Of a stretch of 62,568 nucleotides of DNA, positions 25,501 to 33,631 are shown piece after piece. Numbering within the stretch: position 1 is the stretch's first letter; the number at the start of each line of letters is the position of its first letter. The position numbers were made by a program, and so were the translations under genes. Origin of the DNA: a virus. The stretch spans positions 1 to 62,568 of IMG/VR virus record IMGVR_UViG_3300044953_000267; one strand, 5' to 3'. The notes beneath the pieces are model-generated. The model ran no database searches and was not told the DNA's origin. It saw only the letters and a program-made list of their open reading frames with translations.

Positions 25501-25817
25501 AATGGTTTTAATTGATTATATCCTGTCAATGCACCCACACGGCAAACGGTTACGAACCCTTTTTCTTTTAGATATTCTTTTGCTGTATAAGGTCCGTAGT
25601 AAACTCCATCTGCAACGCCGAACTTTTCTTCAAGTTCAGCCGTGCTTCTTATGAGTGTAGGGGAAAACCCCGGACCTTGTGCAAATGGTGCAACAACAAC
25701 TGCACCAATATCTGCAACACCTTGTGCGATGCCGCTAAGATCGTTTTCGCGTGTAAATACACCGGGACTTACGATTCTGTCTGTTGGACTAAATTTTCCA
25801 CCTTCAGTTATTGGCAT
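22521..25817 (-). CDS. 18: Tail sheath protein gp18, enlarged
   Basis: 1098 residues against 659 in T4. The N-terminus has the sheath start IVSPGVFTRENDLSG ... GAVVVAPFAQGPGFSPTLIR. The C-terminal third (about 760-1098) is the conserved sheath core: PWVKILDTNLNKIVSVPPSI, SAEWFAPAGLNRGG, LTHAERDTLYEGRVNPIAAF, VWGQKTLQFKASALDRINVR, and the end IDRNILYGQIYLQPAKTAEF. The middle (about 130-720) is a long Ser/Gly/Thr-rich insertion likely to form surface domains on the contractile sheath. GAAAGGAAT ribosome binding site and a GATAAATA late promoter lie upstream, and a terminator lies downstream. Confidence 0.95.
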   Translation of the reverse strand: MPITEGGKFSPTDRIVSPGVFTRENDLSGIAQGVADIGAVVVAPFAQGPGFSPTLIRSTAELEEKFGVADGVYYGPYTAKEYLKEKGFVTVCRVGALTGYNQLKPFVLYAEPGTWGRSNSAGALNSGSSYLLFDATTTSSLAETLTYTTGSNSAVSAGSLVFTSGSSFVGKFQSVAADDTDLTVTSPSGSLLYYGQQFTFAFNAAQTIGSAINYVSSSIQGNNNYTSQQKLLQALTEVGGITGAGVSGSFGLSVTIVNLDQGISTDGSSIKLVSGSFKAQRDTNGCGVKIIISGVVSGSFGNLNGSFTAGYTPSADPCSPNTSSARLPLVLAVLADTQYASLDSSFNAPGFSGSTLITASATSGVYSGSFDYDNLNFKLNLKSNGSTVGTYDFSIDPASSKYISNVFGTDPTAGDPAKQVSGTKIEAAYLYKFFESSLKRVAANYTSTSDGWRLVGAALPSGSVSTGEPLTFTDSYSTNLNAGDCAFALTNATTPWVTSQKIAPWSADGSSTTSTKFQLFKVHTLSDGTSTNNKYKIEIGNVKLAGTVAGSDWGSFTLAVRDYSDTDKKPKYLEIFQNLTLDPDSANFIARRIGDRYNYITYAGKIIEFGTYSNLSKYVRIEMSDIAYPVSAVPYGFKAYSTPIGSSLTSYVPKVKYSKASIYGQAPGKYPSGTIFGDIPLGADDELAALYPTASTGVTVAADTLQYFAPLPAFGASDSNGVNEDFNLEDVTIGEFSTTGSLLPAATSGSIPSTYDAANETNYVKMRKFVLGFQGGFDGQSPAVPINVGSDITAGNTQGLNCVNINSAGSIAYKQCVGALGNADEFDINLIVTPGIFHSQHSYVAQLVTDMCESRGDCFYIMDNIVFPRSNQTVGLIDAAVNDVSTVDSNYVGTYYPWVKILDTNLNKIVSVPPSIIMPSVYAANDNASAEWFAPAGLNRGGIPQAVQVLDRLTHAERDTLYEGRVNPIAAFPGQGICVWGQKTLQFKASALDRINVRRLLIALKKFIASSSKFLVFEQNVAATRNRFLGIVNPYLESVQQRSGLYAFQVKMDDQNNTPDLIDRNILYGQIYLQPAKTAEFIVLDFNILPTGAQFPGA

Positions 25818-25897
25818 ATGTATTAATTCCTTTCAAAATAGTTTAAATTTATCAAATAAACTAAATATAAATATAGTTAATTTTTTCAAGATTATAA

Positions 25898-25905
25898 TAT
25901 TTATC
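25898..25905 (-). promoter_or_regulatory. Candidate late promoter (GATAAATA) for the sheath gene
   Basis: On the minus strand GATAAATA (NATAAATA type) sits 80 bases upstream of the gp18 start in a 104-base intergenic gap. It would give a leader ending in the strong GAAAGGAAT ribosome binding site. Confidence 0.45.
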
Positions 25906-25921
25906 GGAAATTTTATAAAAA

Positions 25922-27949
25922 TTATGCCGACTCCGCTTCATATAATTTTCCAGTATTTGGATCCACTGCTACAAATTTGTATCCTGCTTGTGAAATTGAA
26001 GGTATAGTTGGCAATGCATCAAAAAAAACATCGGCATCAACTTTTAAATTTGATGCAGTAACTTTAGTAGTAACTGTTAAATTGTTAACTATTAAATTGT
26101 TAAATACAGCGTCTTGATTAGATCCGCCCGAAGGACTGCTACTACCAGATGGATCAAATGTTTGAATTGTTCGTAAATTAGAATATATCAGATTAGAGTT
26201 ATTATCGTACAACTCAGCTTTAATATCAAATAACTCATTTGCTTGATTTACGTTAAATGGTATTCTAACAGTGTATGATGATAAACTAAATCCACTAGTT
26301 TGATTTGGTTTAATTGATAAATTATTTATAATTAATGTATTCAAGTATCTAGGAACAATTACTAATGTACCATATAAATCATTTGATGGAGTAAATTTAA
26401 ATTGTAATGTTTTTATAAAATTTTTACGTGTAGTTGCGTCTGAAATTACAATATCTGCCAACTTTACTCCGTAAGTTGTATTATAATTTTTTTCTTTTTT
26501 ATTATCAATATAAGAACCAGTTAAATAAAATTCTAATGTTGCCACAGAATTTGGGTTCTTTGAACTAAAAAAACAATTAAAACTTAAAACATACTCTGTA
26601 TTTTTTATAAATTTCAAAAAATTAGTATCGTATGCAGATCCACTTTGATTATTATATTCTAATTGATCAAACGGAACATATGTAGAATTTCTGTATAAGG
26701 TTGAAGAGTTTAATTTTGTTATAATATATCCATTTGAAATATTGTTGCCGTCAATTTTTAATGCATCAATATATGTTGTATCATCATATGATAAACTTAT
26801 ATCATTTGAACTTGTAAACCAAAATCTATTTATAAAATCTAAAGAATAAAAATTTCCTAAATTTTGAAATGATTTTAATGGTACAACATCATTTTTTAAT
26901 ATTTCATTAACATTAAAATTTTCATCTAAAATAAGAGAATAATCACCTGCTATATTTAAACTTTTTCTATATATTTTATGACCTGAAACAATTCCACTGA
27001 ATGTATCTAAATTTCTATAAGTTATTTCTGCAATAGAGTATTTTTTGAATCGTGTTTGCCCAGTTAAACCTATACTTTCAGTAACATAACTTGAAGGAGT
27101 GAAAAATTGTGAATCATATGCATAACTTGAATATAAAATATTATAAGTGCCTTCAACAATATCAGTAACAACATTTTTGTTGTTTACTGTATTTTTGTAA
27201 ATAAAAGGATTTTCTAACTGAATAGTATTTTTATTTATTACATTTTTTATTGTAATTGAAGAAGTCTGTGAAATTAAAATATCTGAATTTGAATTATAAT
27301 TTTTAACTTTTGTTATATACAAATTTGCTTGAAATGGAACAAAACTCGCACTAAATATTGAATTAGTAGAAACGATTTGATAATCGACCAAATTTTTATC
27401 ATAGAAATTTTCATCAACGTTAAAATTACTAGAAGGATAAATTGATTTTCCATAAAATGTTCCAGTTGCTGTTTTTGGATTTGTTTCACTTACACTTGTT
27501 TGTGTTGCAAATGTTAACAATGGAAAAACTTCTATAGTTGGCTGACTATAAAATCTAGATTTACTTCTAGTTACTAATGAGTTATCTATATTAAAATAAG
27601 CTGTATATCTTACTATTTTAGAACCAAATGTACCTAATAAAAACAATTTTCCAACACCTTTATTGTTTTGTGGATATACATGAAAAGATAAAGTAATAGA
27701 TGTTGTTTTTCTTATAATAAAGTCATTATTTATTGCTTTTTCAACATATAACACGTTCCCTCCGGAATCTATAGCTTCTACTTGTAGATCAGATGGAGGG
27801 TTATTTACAACAAATGAATTTTTGCCACCATAAAAATTTTCATCAAACTCGGTTAAAATAAAATATGCAGAGGACAACAATGAAGTGTCCTCTACATCAA
27901 CTTTTAATTTCGATAATTCTAAACTAGTACCTGTTTTAAAATCTGGCAT
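25922..27949 (-). CDS. Large virion structural protein, unknown type
   Basis: 675 residues, beta-rich, Asn/Ser-rich and without signal peptide. It begins MPDFKTGTSLELSKLKVDVE and ends FVAVDPNTGKLYEAESA, preceded by NLIVNNLTVTTKVTASNLKV, which looks like a trimerising fibre-type repeat. The middle contains immunoglobulin- or jelly-roll-like strand patterns. It lies between the sheath gene and gp46/47 and is probably late and virion-associated. No specific family is recognised. Confidence 0.65.
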   Translation of the reverse strand: MPDFKTGTSLELSKLKVDVEDTSLLSSAYFILTEFDENFYGGKNSFVVNNPPSDLQVEAIDSGGNVLYVEKAINNDFIIRKTTSITLSFHVYPQNNKGVGKLFLLGTFGSKIVRYTAYFNIDNSLVTRSKSRFYSQPTIEVFPLLTFATQTSVSETNPKTATGTFYGKSIYPSSNFNVDENFYDKNLVDYQIVSTNSIFSASFVPFQANLYITKVKNYNSNSDILISQTSSITIKNVINKNTIQLENPFIYKNTVNNKNVVTDIVEGTYNILYSSYAYDSQFFTPSSYVTESIGLTGQTRFKKYSIAEITYRNLDTFSGIVSGHKIYRKSLNIAGDYSLILDENFNVNEILKNDVVPLKSFQNLGNFYSLDFINRFWFTSSNDISLSYDDTTYIDALKIDGNNISNGYIITKLNSSTLYRNSTYVPFDQLEYNNQSGSAYDTNFLKFIKNTEYVLSFNCFFSSKNPNSVATLEFYLTGSYIDNKKEKNYNTTYGVKLADIVISDATTRKNFIKTLQFKFTPSNDLYGTLVIVPRYLNTLIINNLSIKPNQTSGFSLSSYTVRIPFNVNQANELFDIKAELYDNNSNLIYSNLRTIQTFDPSGSSSPSGGSNQDAVFNNLIVNNLTVTTKVTASNLKVDADVFFDALPTIPSISQAGYKFVAVDPNTGKLYEAESA

Positions 27950-27975
27950 ATACTCATAAATATATACCAGATTTA

Positions 27976-30900
27976 TTATATATGAACAATCTTAGAAAAA
28001 CCATTTTCCTTTTTGATCTCCAACTGAGTATCAACCATGTCTTTCATAATATCCAAATGGCTTACTACCCATACAAAATCAAAATTGAACTTAAAGTAAG
28101 ACAATAATGATGACATTGAATTTAGATTTTCTTTATCTGCACATCCAAATCCTTCATCAATTGCTATAAAATTAGGACGTGGTAAATTTGATATATTGAT
28201 TAATGCAACCCTAATCGCCAATGAAGATACAAAACGTTCTAATCCACTTGCCATTTCAAGTGCCCATTTTTTACCATCATAATTTATATATCCAATTACA
28301 TTTTTACCATCAGTTTTTAATTCAATAGTAAACTCGACAATTTGTTGTAAAATATTATTTATCTCACCTTCAAGCGTAGGTAACGCCTGAGAAATTAAGT
28401 CATATGGAATTCCATCTCTATCAACTGCCATAACATAATATTTATACGCTTCCTGTTCTAACTGTAGAACCTTTGAGTGTTTGATAGTTTCTTCATAATT
28501 TTTCTTTTGTTCATTTGCAACAGTTTTCTTACCTGTAAAATCAATCAATTTCTTATTAGAAGCTTTTATAGAATCTTCTATAGTTTTAATAATTCCTTTA
28601 ATAGAAATAATGTTTTGATTAATTATTTTATTCTTTTCTATTGCTTCTTTTTCTTTATGATATGCATTAATTTGAGTTTCTATCTTTTGAAGTTCATGTT
28701 CAATAGACTGAATTCTATTTTCATTCTTTAATATTAAATTAGATTCGATATTAATTTTATTTTGAATTTCATTTTTCTTTTTCTCTAACTCTTGATATTC
28801 ATTATTTTTATCAACTGTATATTCTAATTTTTTTGCGTCTTCATTAAGTTTTTGTTCTTCTTTTAATAAAGAATTATAATCAGTTTCTAATATTTTGAGA
28901 TCTTCAATCGTTTGTGTAAGTTCTTTTACAATAGCATTACTTCGACATGCTTCACAGTCTGGATTATATTTGTGTTCCTTTAACTTATTAATACGCTTTG
29001 TCTTTGTATCAATATCATATTTTTTAAAATTGATTTTAGATTTTACTTCCTTGCCCAATTCAATTAGTTCATTATATTTAATAGTATCATCTTTTAATTT
29101 ATTTAAATCAATTTTCTGAATATTTTTATTTTCAGATTCGAGTAAAGATTCAAATTGTGTAAGATAAGGCTTTTGTTTATTAACTAATTCAATTAAATCT
29201 TGTCTTTCTTTTGTTAACTTTGTTTTAGAAGTATTTAATTCATCTATGTTTGTAGGTGCATTTTCTGTGTTTATAAGTTTCTTCGATTCTTCTAGAAGTT
29301 TTTCATTCTGAATTGATAGTTTGTCATTCAATATATTTAAAGCAGCATTTTCTTTGTTTAATTCTGCATCTAAAATAACAATATCATGTAATCTTTCTTC
29401 TAATAATCTAGGATAATCTGTTTTTTCATAGGTTTTTAACAAGGTATTTATTTCTTTTGACTTATCTTTTGATGCCTCTGTCAATTTATCGAAAATAGTA
29501 ATTCCCATAAATTTAGAAATTAGATCTTTTCGATCAGCTTGTCCCATATCAATAAAACTTCCTTGATTATTGTTTTGAATACTCAAAACAGTCAATAAAA
29601 AGTCTTCATATGTACCAAGATATTCACGAATTACATCGTTAGTATTGCGTCTAGCTTCTCCATTTAAGTCTTCAATATTACCATTTATGTTACGGTAAAC
29701 TTTTACATCAACTTTTACATTACCCTTCTTATCTTGTACACCTTTGCGTTCAATAAAGTAATCTATATTATCAATTTCAAAGTTAAATTTACAGTTGAAA
29801 CTCATTTTTTGAGTATTCATCACATGAATTGCTTTAAATGCGCGGTCACATTTATCGAAAATACAGTAACAAAGCGCAGACAAAATACTACTTTTCCCTG
29901 ATGCATTATTTGCGAACAATCCAATAATATTTTTCATATTGGAAAAGTCAATCACATTACCACTTCCATATGAAAACATATTTTCAAATTCAAACTTTTT
30001 TGGTTTCCATCTGATGTTACGAACATTCAAATCTTTACTGATTTGATTATTCATTTCTTTATTAATGTTGTATACTTGTTTAGCCAAATCTTCTTTTAAA
30101 TTGATAGATCTATTCTCGAAAAATGCAGAGATTAATCTATTTTGGTAATCTAAGTTTCCAACATTATTTACATTTAAGTTAGTTACATCAATGATATTTT
30201 TCTTTTCAGATTCTTTAAAGTCTATTTTTTCATAAACAACTTCCAAAACATCAGACGTTTCTTTGATTTTCTTTAAGACTTTTTCTATCTCTGCTTTAAT
30301 TGTTTGATTGCATTTGGCTCTAAGAAACACCTTTTTAGGAAGATTATCCACAGAAGTGTATAACTTTCCATTCTCTATTTCTACTGTGTAAAATCCATAA
30401 TCATTTTGAATTTCAGTATGAGAATATTGCTTTGTTTTTAAATCCCATAAAACATATCCATGTCCATTAATTTTTTCACCATGATTTTGTTGAATCAATG
30501 ATCCGGCATAAACAATTGCTGGTTGACTGTAATTATCACTGTATTCTTGCAAACGTTGATGATGATGAATATCTCCGAGCAAAACAATGTGATGTCCATC
30601 AAACGTATTATTGTTTATAGTTTTACTGGCAATACGAAATCCATAGTCAGTCATAGCATCTTGAACTGTACCATGATATAAAGCAATATGATGTTCAGTT
30701 TCATTCAATGCTTTCTTTGGAATTTTAAAATAATTTATATATTGCGTATAATCATCAAAAACACAATAATGATTAAATAATATATTTCCAAAAACATAAA
30801 TTCCACCATCTCTTAAGAAAAAGAGATTAGGATGATTAATTGCATTAACAACAGGAGACGAACTGTCTAATCTATTTTTATTATTTAGATTAGAATCATG

Positions 30901-31176
30901 ATTTCCGGGAATTAATATTGTAGGACGAAGGTCCGCAATATTTCTAAGAAAATCTACGGCAATTTGTAAACATTCTGGAGTTAGCTCACATTTACTATGA
31001 AATAAGTCTCCCAAAATTGCGACCGCCGTTTCTTGTGGAGTTTTTTGAATTTCAGCATACAATTTTTGAAACACTTGAACATACTCTTCGTGACGCTGAC
31101 GAAGACGAATGTGAATATCTGAAATATGCAAGATATGCGTGAATCGTTTTACTGATGGATATAAGTAATTTATCAT
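27976..31176 (-). CDS. Fused recombination nuclease-ATPase: Mre11-like (gp47) plus Rad50-like (gp46) in one chain
   Basis: 1066 residues in one uninterrupted frame. Residues about 12-340 are a calcineurin-like phosphoesterase: HISDIHIR (D20, H22), ILGDLFH, IPGNHDSN, LYHGTVQ and LLGDIHHHQ, as in T4 gp47/SbcD. From about 385 the chain is Rad50/SbcC-like: Walker A GLFANNASGKSSILSAL (about 418-434), long coiled coils, a zinc-hook CEAC near 738, signature ASGLERFVSSLAIR (about 980) and Walker B NFIAIDEGFG (about 1005). In T4 these are separate genes 47 and 46 (339 and 560 residues) in this order. The complex resects DNA ends for recombination-dependent replication. It is two bases from the primase gene. 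Confidence 0.95.
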   Translation of the reverse strand: MINYLYPSVKRFTHILHISDIHIRLRQRHEEYVQVFQKLYAEIQKTPQETAVAILGDLFHSKCELTPECLQIAVDFLRNIADLRPTILIPGNHDSNLNNKNRLDSSSPVVNAINHPNLFFLRDGGIYVFGNILFNHYCVFDDYTQYINYFKIPKKALNETEHHIALYHGTVQDAMTDYGFRIASKTINNNTFDGHHIVLLGDIHHHQRLQEYSDNYSQPAIVYAGSLIQQNHGEKINGHGYVLWDLKTKQYSHTEIQNDYGFYTVEIENGKLYTSVDNLPKKVFLRAKCNQTIKAEIEKVLKKIKETSDVLEVVYEKIDFKESEKKNIIDVTNLNVNNVGNLDYQNRLISAFFENRSINLKEDLAKQVYNINKEMNNQISKDLNVRNIRWKPKKFEFENMFSYGSGNVIDFSNMKNIIGLFANNASGKSSILSALCYCIFDKCDRAFKAIHVMNTQKMSFNCKFNFEIDNIDYFIERKGVQDKKGNVKVDVKVYRNINGNIEDLNGEARRNTNDVIREYLGTYEDFLLTVLSIQNNNQGSFIDMGQADRKDLISKFMGITIFDKLTEASKDKSKEINTLLKTYEKTDYPRLLEERLHDIVILDAELNKENAALNILNDKLSIQNEKLLEESKKLINTENAPTNIDELNTSKTKLTKERQDLIELVNKQKPYLTQFESLLESENKNIQKIDLNKLKDDTIKYNELIELGKEVKSKINFKKYDIDTKTKRINKLKEHKYNPDCEACRSNAIVKELTQTIEDLKILETDYNSLLKEEQKLNEDAKKLEYTVDKNNEYQELEKKKNEIQNKINIESNLILKNENRIQSIEHELQKIETQINAYHKEKEAIEKNKIINQNIISIKGIIKTIEDSIKASNKKLIDFTGKKTVANEQKKNYEETIKHSKVLQLEQEAYKYYVMAVDRDGIPYDLISQALPTLEGEINNILQQIVEFTIELKTDGKNVIGYINYDGKKWALEMASGLERFVSSLAIRVALINISNLPRPNFIAIDEGFGCADKENLNSMSSLLSYFKFNFDFVWVVSHLDIMKDMVDTQLEIKKENGFSKIVHI

Positions 31177-31178
31177 AA

Positions 31179-32102
31179 TTATTTTAGTTTCAATCTAATC
31201 AAATTTTTAAAAGTTAGTGCTGGCGTATTATTTATTATGTTCCAAGTTTTTTCAAAACCTAATGAAGAAGGATCTTTATCTGGTAACTGAACCATATGTG
31301 TTGGTATTCCATTTTTTAGTAAAAACTCACATATTTCAATTGCATCATCGGTTGCATCATTATCTAACAATACATTTACTTTAGGAACATCTGATTCTAA
31401 TAATTTTGTTTTTAATTTTTCTGACAAATTTTTTCCAAACAAAGGAATACTATTTCGTCTCACTGCAATTGCATCAAATTGTCCTTCAACTAAAGTAATA
31501 GGTTCTTCAAAATTGATAAAGAGTTCAAATCCAATTATGTTTTTACTAGATGAACATAACTTATATTTCATATAATCATTTCCATAATAATCTCTAGCAG
31601 AAAAGAAATTCAAAATTCCATCCGAATCATACGAAGGAATTACAATTCGTCCTTTATATAAACCGGAATCACAATATCCCATATTATATCTTAAAATATC
31701 ATGTCTTCTAATATTTCTTTGTAGTAAATATTTTATTGCATTTTTATAATCAGGATCATTGACGGGCACATACAAAGGTTTAAATTCAGATGGAAGTTCT
31801 ACTTTAGTATCAATTGAACACGACTTATTATTATTTGTTGGTCCTGTATATAATGATAAATCATTTAAAATGATATAGTATTCAGACGAAGCATTAAATT
31901 TTTTAAACAACGATCCTAAACTTACTCCTCTAAAATTGCATACCCAACAATTATATTTACCTGTAAGTAAATTAATTTCAAGTTTTCTTTTATAGTGATT
32001 ACAAATTGGACAAAAGTATACTGCATCAGTTCCTTTTCTAATTTTAGGAGTCTGATTTAGTAATTTATTCAGAGTTGTTAAAATTAATTCTTGCTTCAAC
32101 AT
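31179..32102 (-). CDS. 61: DNA primase, T4 gp61 / DnaG-type
   Basis: 307 residues. The zinc-binding domain has C31, C34, C52 and C55 (FCPICNHY, YNCWVCNFRG). A Toprim domain follows with ITLVEGQFDAIAVRR near residue 205 (catalytic Glu) and VNVLLDNDATDDA near 247 (Asp pair). It makes RNA primers for lagging-strand synthesis with the gp41 helicase, which is not in this window. It is encoded in a replication/recombination cluster with the fused nuclease and a RuvC-like gene. Confidence 0.9.
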   Translation of the reverse strand: MLKQELILTTLNKLLNQTPKIRKGTDAVYFCPICNHYKRKLEINLLTGKYNCWVCNFRGVSLGSLFKKFNASSEYYIILNDLSLYTGPTNNNKSCSIDTKVELPSEFKPLYVPVNDPDYKNAIKYLLQRNIRRHDILRYNMGYCDSGLYKGRIVIPSYDSDGILNFFSARDYYGNDYMKYKLCSSSKNIIGFELFINFEEPITLVEGQFDAIAVRRNSIPLFGKNLSEKLKTKLLESDVPKVNVLLDNDATDDAIEICEFLLKNGIPTHMVQLPDKDPSSLGFEKTWNIINNTPALTFKNLIRLKLK

Positions 32103-32108
32103 CTATAC

Positions 32109-32750
32109 CTACACACTATCAGAAAGGTATTTCTTCTGCAAGTTTTTTTCTTTATCTGGTTTTGACCAAGGATTTTTATCCAATGCCACCGCTATTTTCA
32201 TTAATTTAATCGGATCAATCGGAGTTTCTACATCTTCGGAAATATTTTCAGATGCCTCTGATTTTTGAGATGTTTCATCTATATTTTCTGAGTCTTTATC
32301 GTTATTCTTAACATCTTCAGATTGAGATGTTTCAGTTGGTTTAGATTTAGGAATATAACCTATTGCATTTCGAGACATAATACCATGAATCAAATATCTA
32401 CAATAATCATCAAACATAGATTTATAATAATCATATGCATTTATTATATCGTCATATTGTTGATCTGTCAATTTAATTTTTACTGTATTTTTTGATTCTG
32501 ACCAATGAAAAGCAGGAACTTCTAATATCATACAAATAATATTCGATAATAAAGTTTTATAAAATTTATTTCTAATTATTATAAATCTATTAGTGGGAGG
32601 ATCTACAGAAACAAAATCTTCTTCTGAACAATTGTATTTCTTACAAAGTCTTTGGAATTTTTCTTTCGCAGCATCCGCTTCACCACCCACTCCCGCATCT
32701 GCCAATTTTTTTACTTTCTTTATAAGTTCAAGTATCGTTTGCCTATCCAT
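32109..32750 (-). CDS. DUF2786-like protein
   Basis: 213 residues. The N-terminus ILELIKKVKKLADAGVGGEA ... KEKFQRLCKKYNCSEEDF looks like the short DUF2786 helical domain found in many phages. The middle has mixed helices. A Ser/Glu/Asp-rich disordered segment (about 138-175) follows, then a short basic C-terminus. The function is unknown. It sits one base from the RuvC-like gene and six from primase, which suggests a role in DNA metabolism. Confidence 0.65.
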   Translation of the reverse strand: MDRQTILELIKKVKKLADAGVGGEADAAKEKFQRLCKKYNCSEEDFVSVDPPTNRFIIIRNKFYKTLLSNIICMILEVPAFHWSESKNTVKIKLTDQQYDDIINAYDYYKSMFDDYCRYLIHGIMSRNAIGYIPKSKPTETSQSEDVKNNDKDSENIDETSQKSEASENISEDVETPIDPIKLMKIAVALDKNPWSKPDKEKNLQKKYLSDSV

Positions 32751-32751
32751 A

Positions 32752-33285
32752 TTAATACATAGAACATACTATTGAATCATACATATCAAAATTTCGATCA
32801 TCCCAATTTCCATTCTTTTTAAATTTATCCCATTTCGATAACGATACTATCTTTTCTAATTCAGATTTAACAAATTGTTTGGATGGTATTCCTTTAATTC
32901 TACATTTACCAAATGCCTTTTTTCTCATTTTATTTACACTAATTAAATTAACAGGAATTTTCCAATGCTCTCCTATAATGTATTCAAAAATAGCATTGAA
33001 TCTAGCTAATTTTATTATAACTTGCTGACTTGTTCTGCCTCCCATAAATCCACTAAGGGCAGCTTCTAAATTTATTTTTTCTATATCTTTTATTAGTTTA
33101 TTATTATCTAATACAAAAATAACATGTAAAGTTTTATCTTTATTATTTTGTAATTTACTGATATCAATAAATCCACAATCTAATATCTCACCAGAATGTT
33201 CTTTACGACCATTGGGTCCGATTCCATCATTAAAAAAAGACCACCCAACGGTGGCCGTACTAGCATCAAATCCTAAAATAACCAT
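32752..33285 (-). CDS. RuvC-like Holliday junction resolvase / RNase H-fold nuclease
   Basis: 177 residues. The first strand ILGFDASTATVGWSFF carries D7 in the RuvC DxSxxxxG pattern. A second acidic site lies in KINLEAALSGF near residue 73, and a C-terminal DMYDSIVCSMY gives the last Asp residues (167/170). A basic stretch (NKMRKKAFGKCRIKG) lies between. T4 uses the unrelated endonuclease VII, so here branch resolution before packaging would be by a RuvC-type enzyme. It is grouped with primase and gp46/47. Confidence 0.85.
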   Translation of the reverse strand: MVILGFDASTATVGWSFFNDGIGPNGRKEHSGEILDCGFIDISKLQNNKDKTLHVIFVLDNNKLIKDIEKINLEAALSGFMGGRTSQQVIIKLARFNAIFEYIIGEHWKIPVNLISVNKMRKKAFGKCRIKGIPSKQFVKSELEKIVSLSKWDKFKKNGNWDDRNFDMYDSIVCSMY

Positions 33286-33307
33286 ATATTATATATATGG
33301 ATGAAAA

Positions 33308-33604
33308 TTATTCTTTATATTTTTTATTTGAAAATCCTTTAATATAAGTTGATAATTGGTTTGAATTACTATTAATACGATCTGGTACATCTGAAAAATC
33401 AGACAATCCAACTGGTTGTTTGGTTCTAAATTTACCTTTTGTTAAAGAAAATAATTGTCCTTTTAACGAATCATCATATGTTGGTGCTAAATCGTCATCT
33501 GAAGTTACAATATTTTTTGCATCAAATGATCCTCCAACCTTTTGGTTGTTGTATCTGTTTACAAGATCCGTATTCAATGATTGTCTATTAATAGGAGTAG
33601 GCAT
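33308..33604 (-). CDS. Small unknown protein
   Basis: 98 residues, hydrophilic (MPTPINRQSLNTDLVNRYNN, later TSDDDLAPTYDDSLKGQLFS). It has no recognised motif. On the minus strand a perfect TATAAATA at 33617-33624 lies just upstream but only 12 bases from the ATG, so its role as a promoter is doubtful. A GAAAGATA ribosome-binding-like sequence follows. Confidence 0.65.
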   Translation of the reverse strand: MPTPINRQSLNTDLVNRYNNQKVGGSFDAKNIVTSDDDLAPTYDDSLKGQLFSLTKGKFRTKQPVGLSDFSDVPDRINSNSNQLSTYIKGFSNKKYKE

Positions 33605-33631
33605 ATATTATCTTTCTATTTATAAATATAA

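Noticed and set aside
33617-33624. Minus-strand TATAAATA as promoter of the 98-residue gene
   Set aside because: Only 12 bases from the ATG, leaving almost no leader, so chance in AT-rich DNA is likely.
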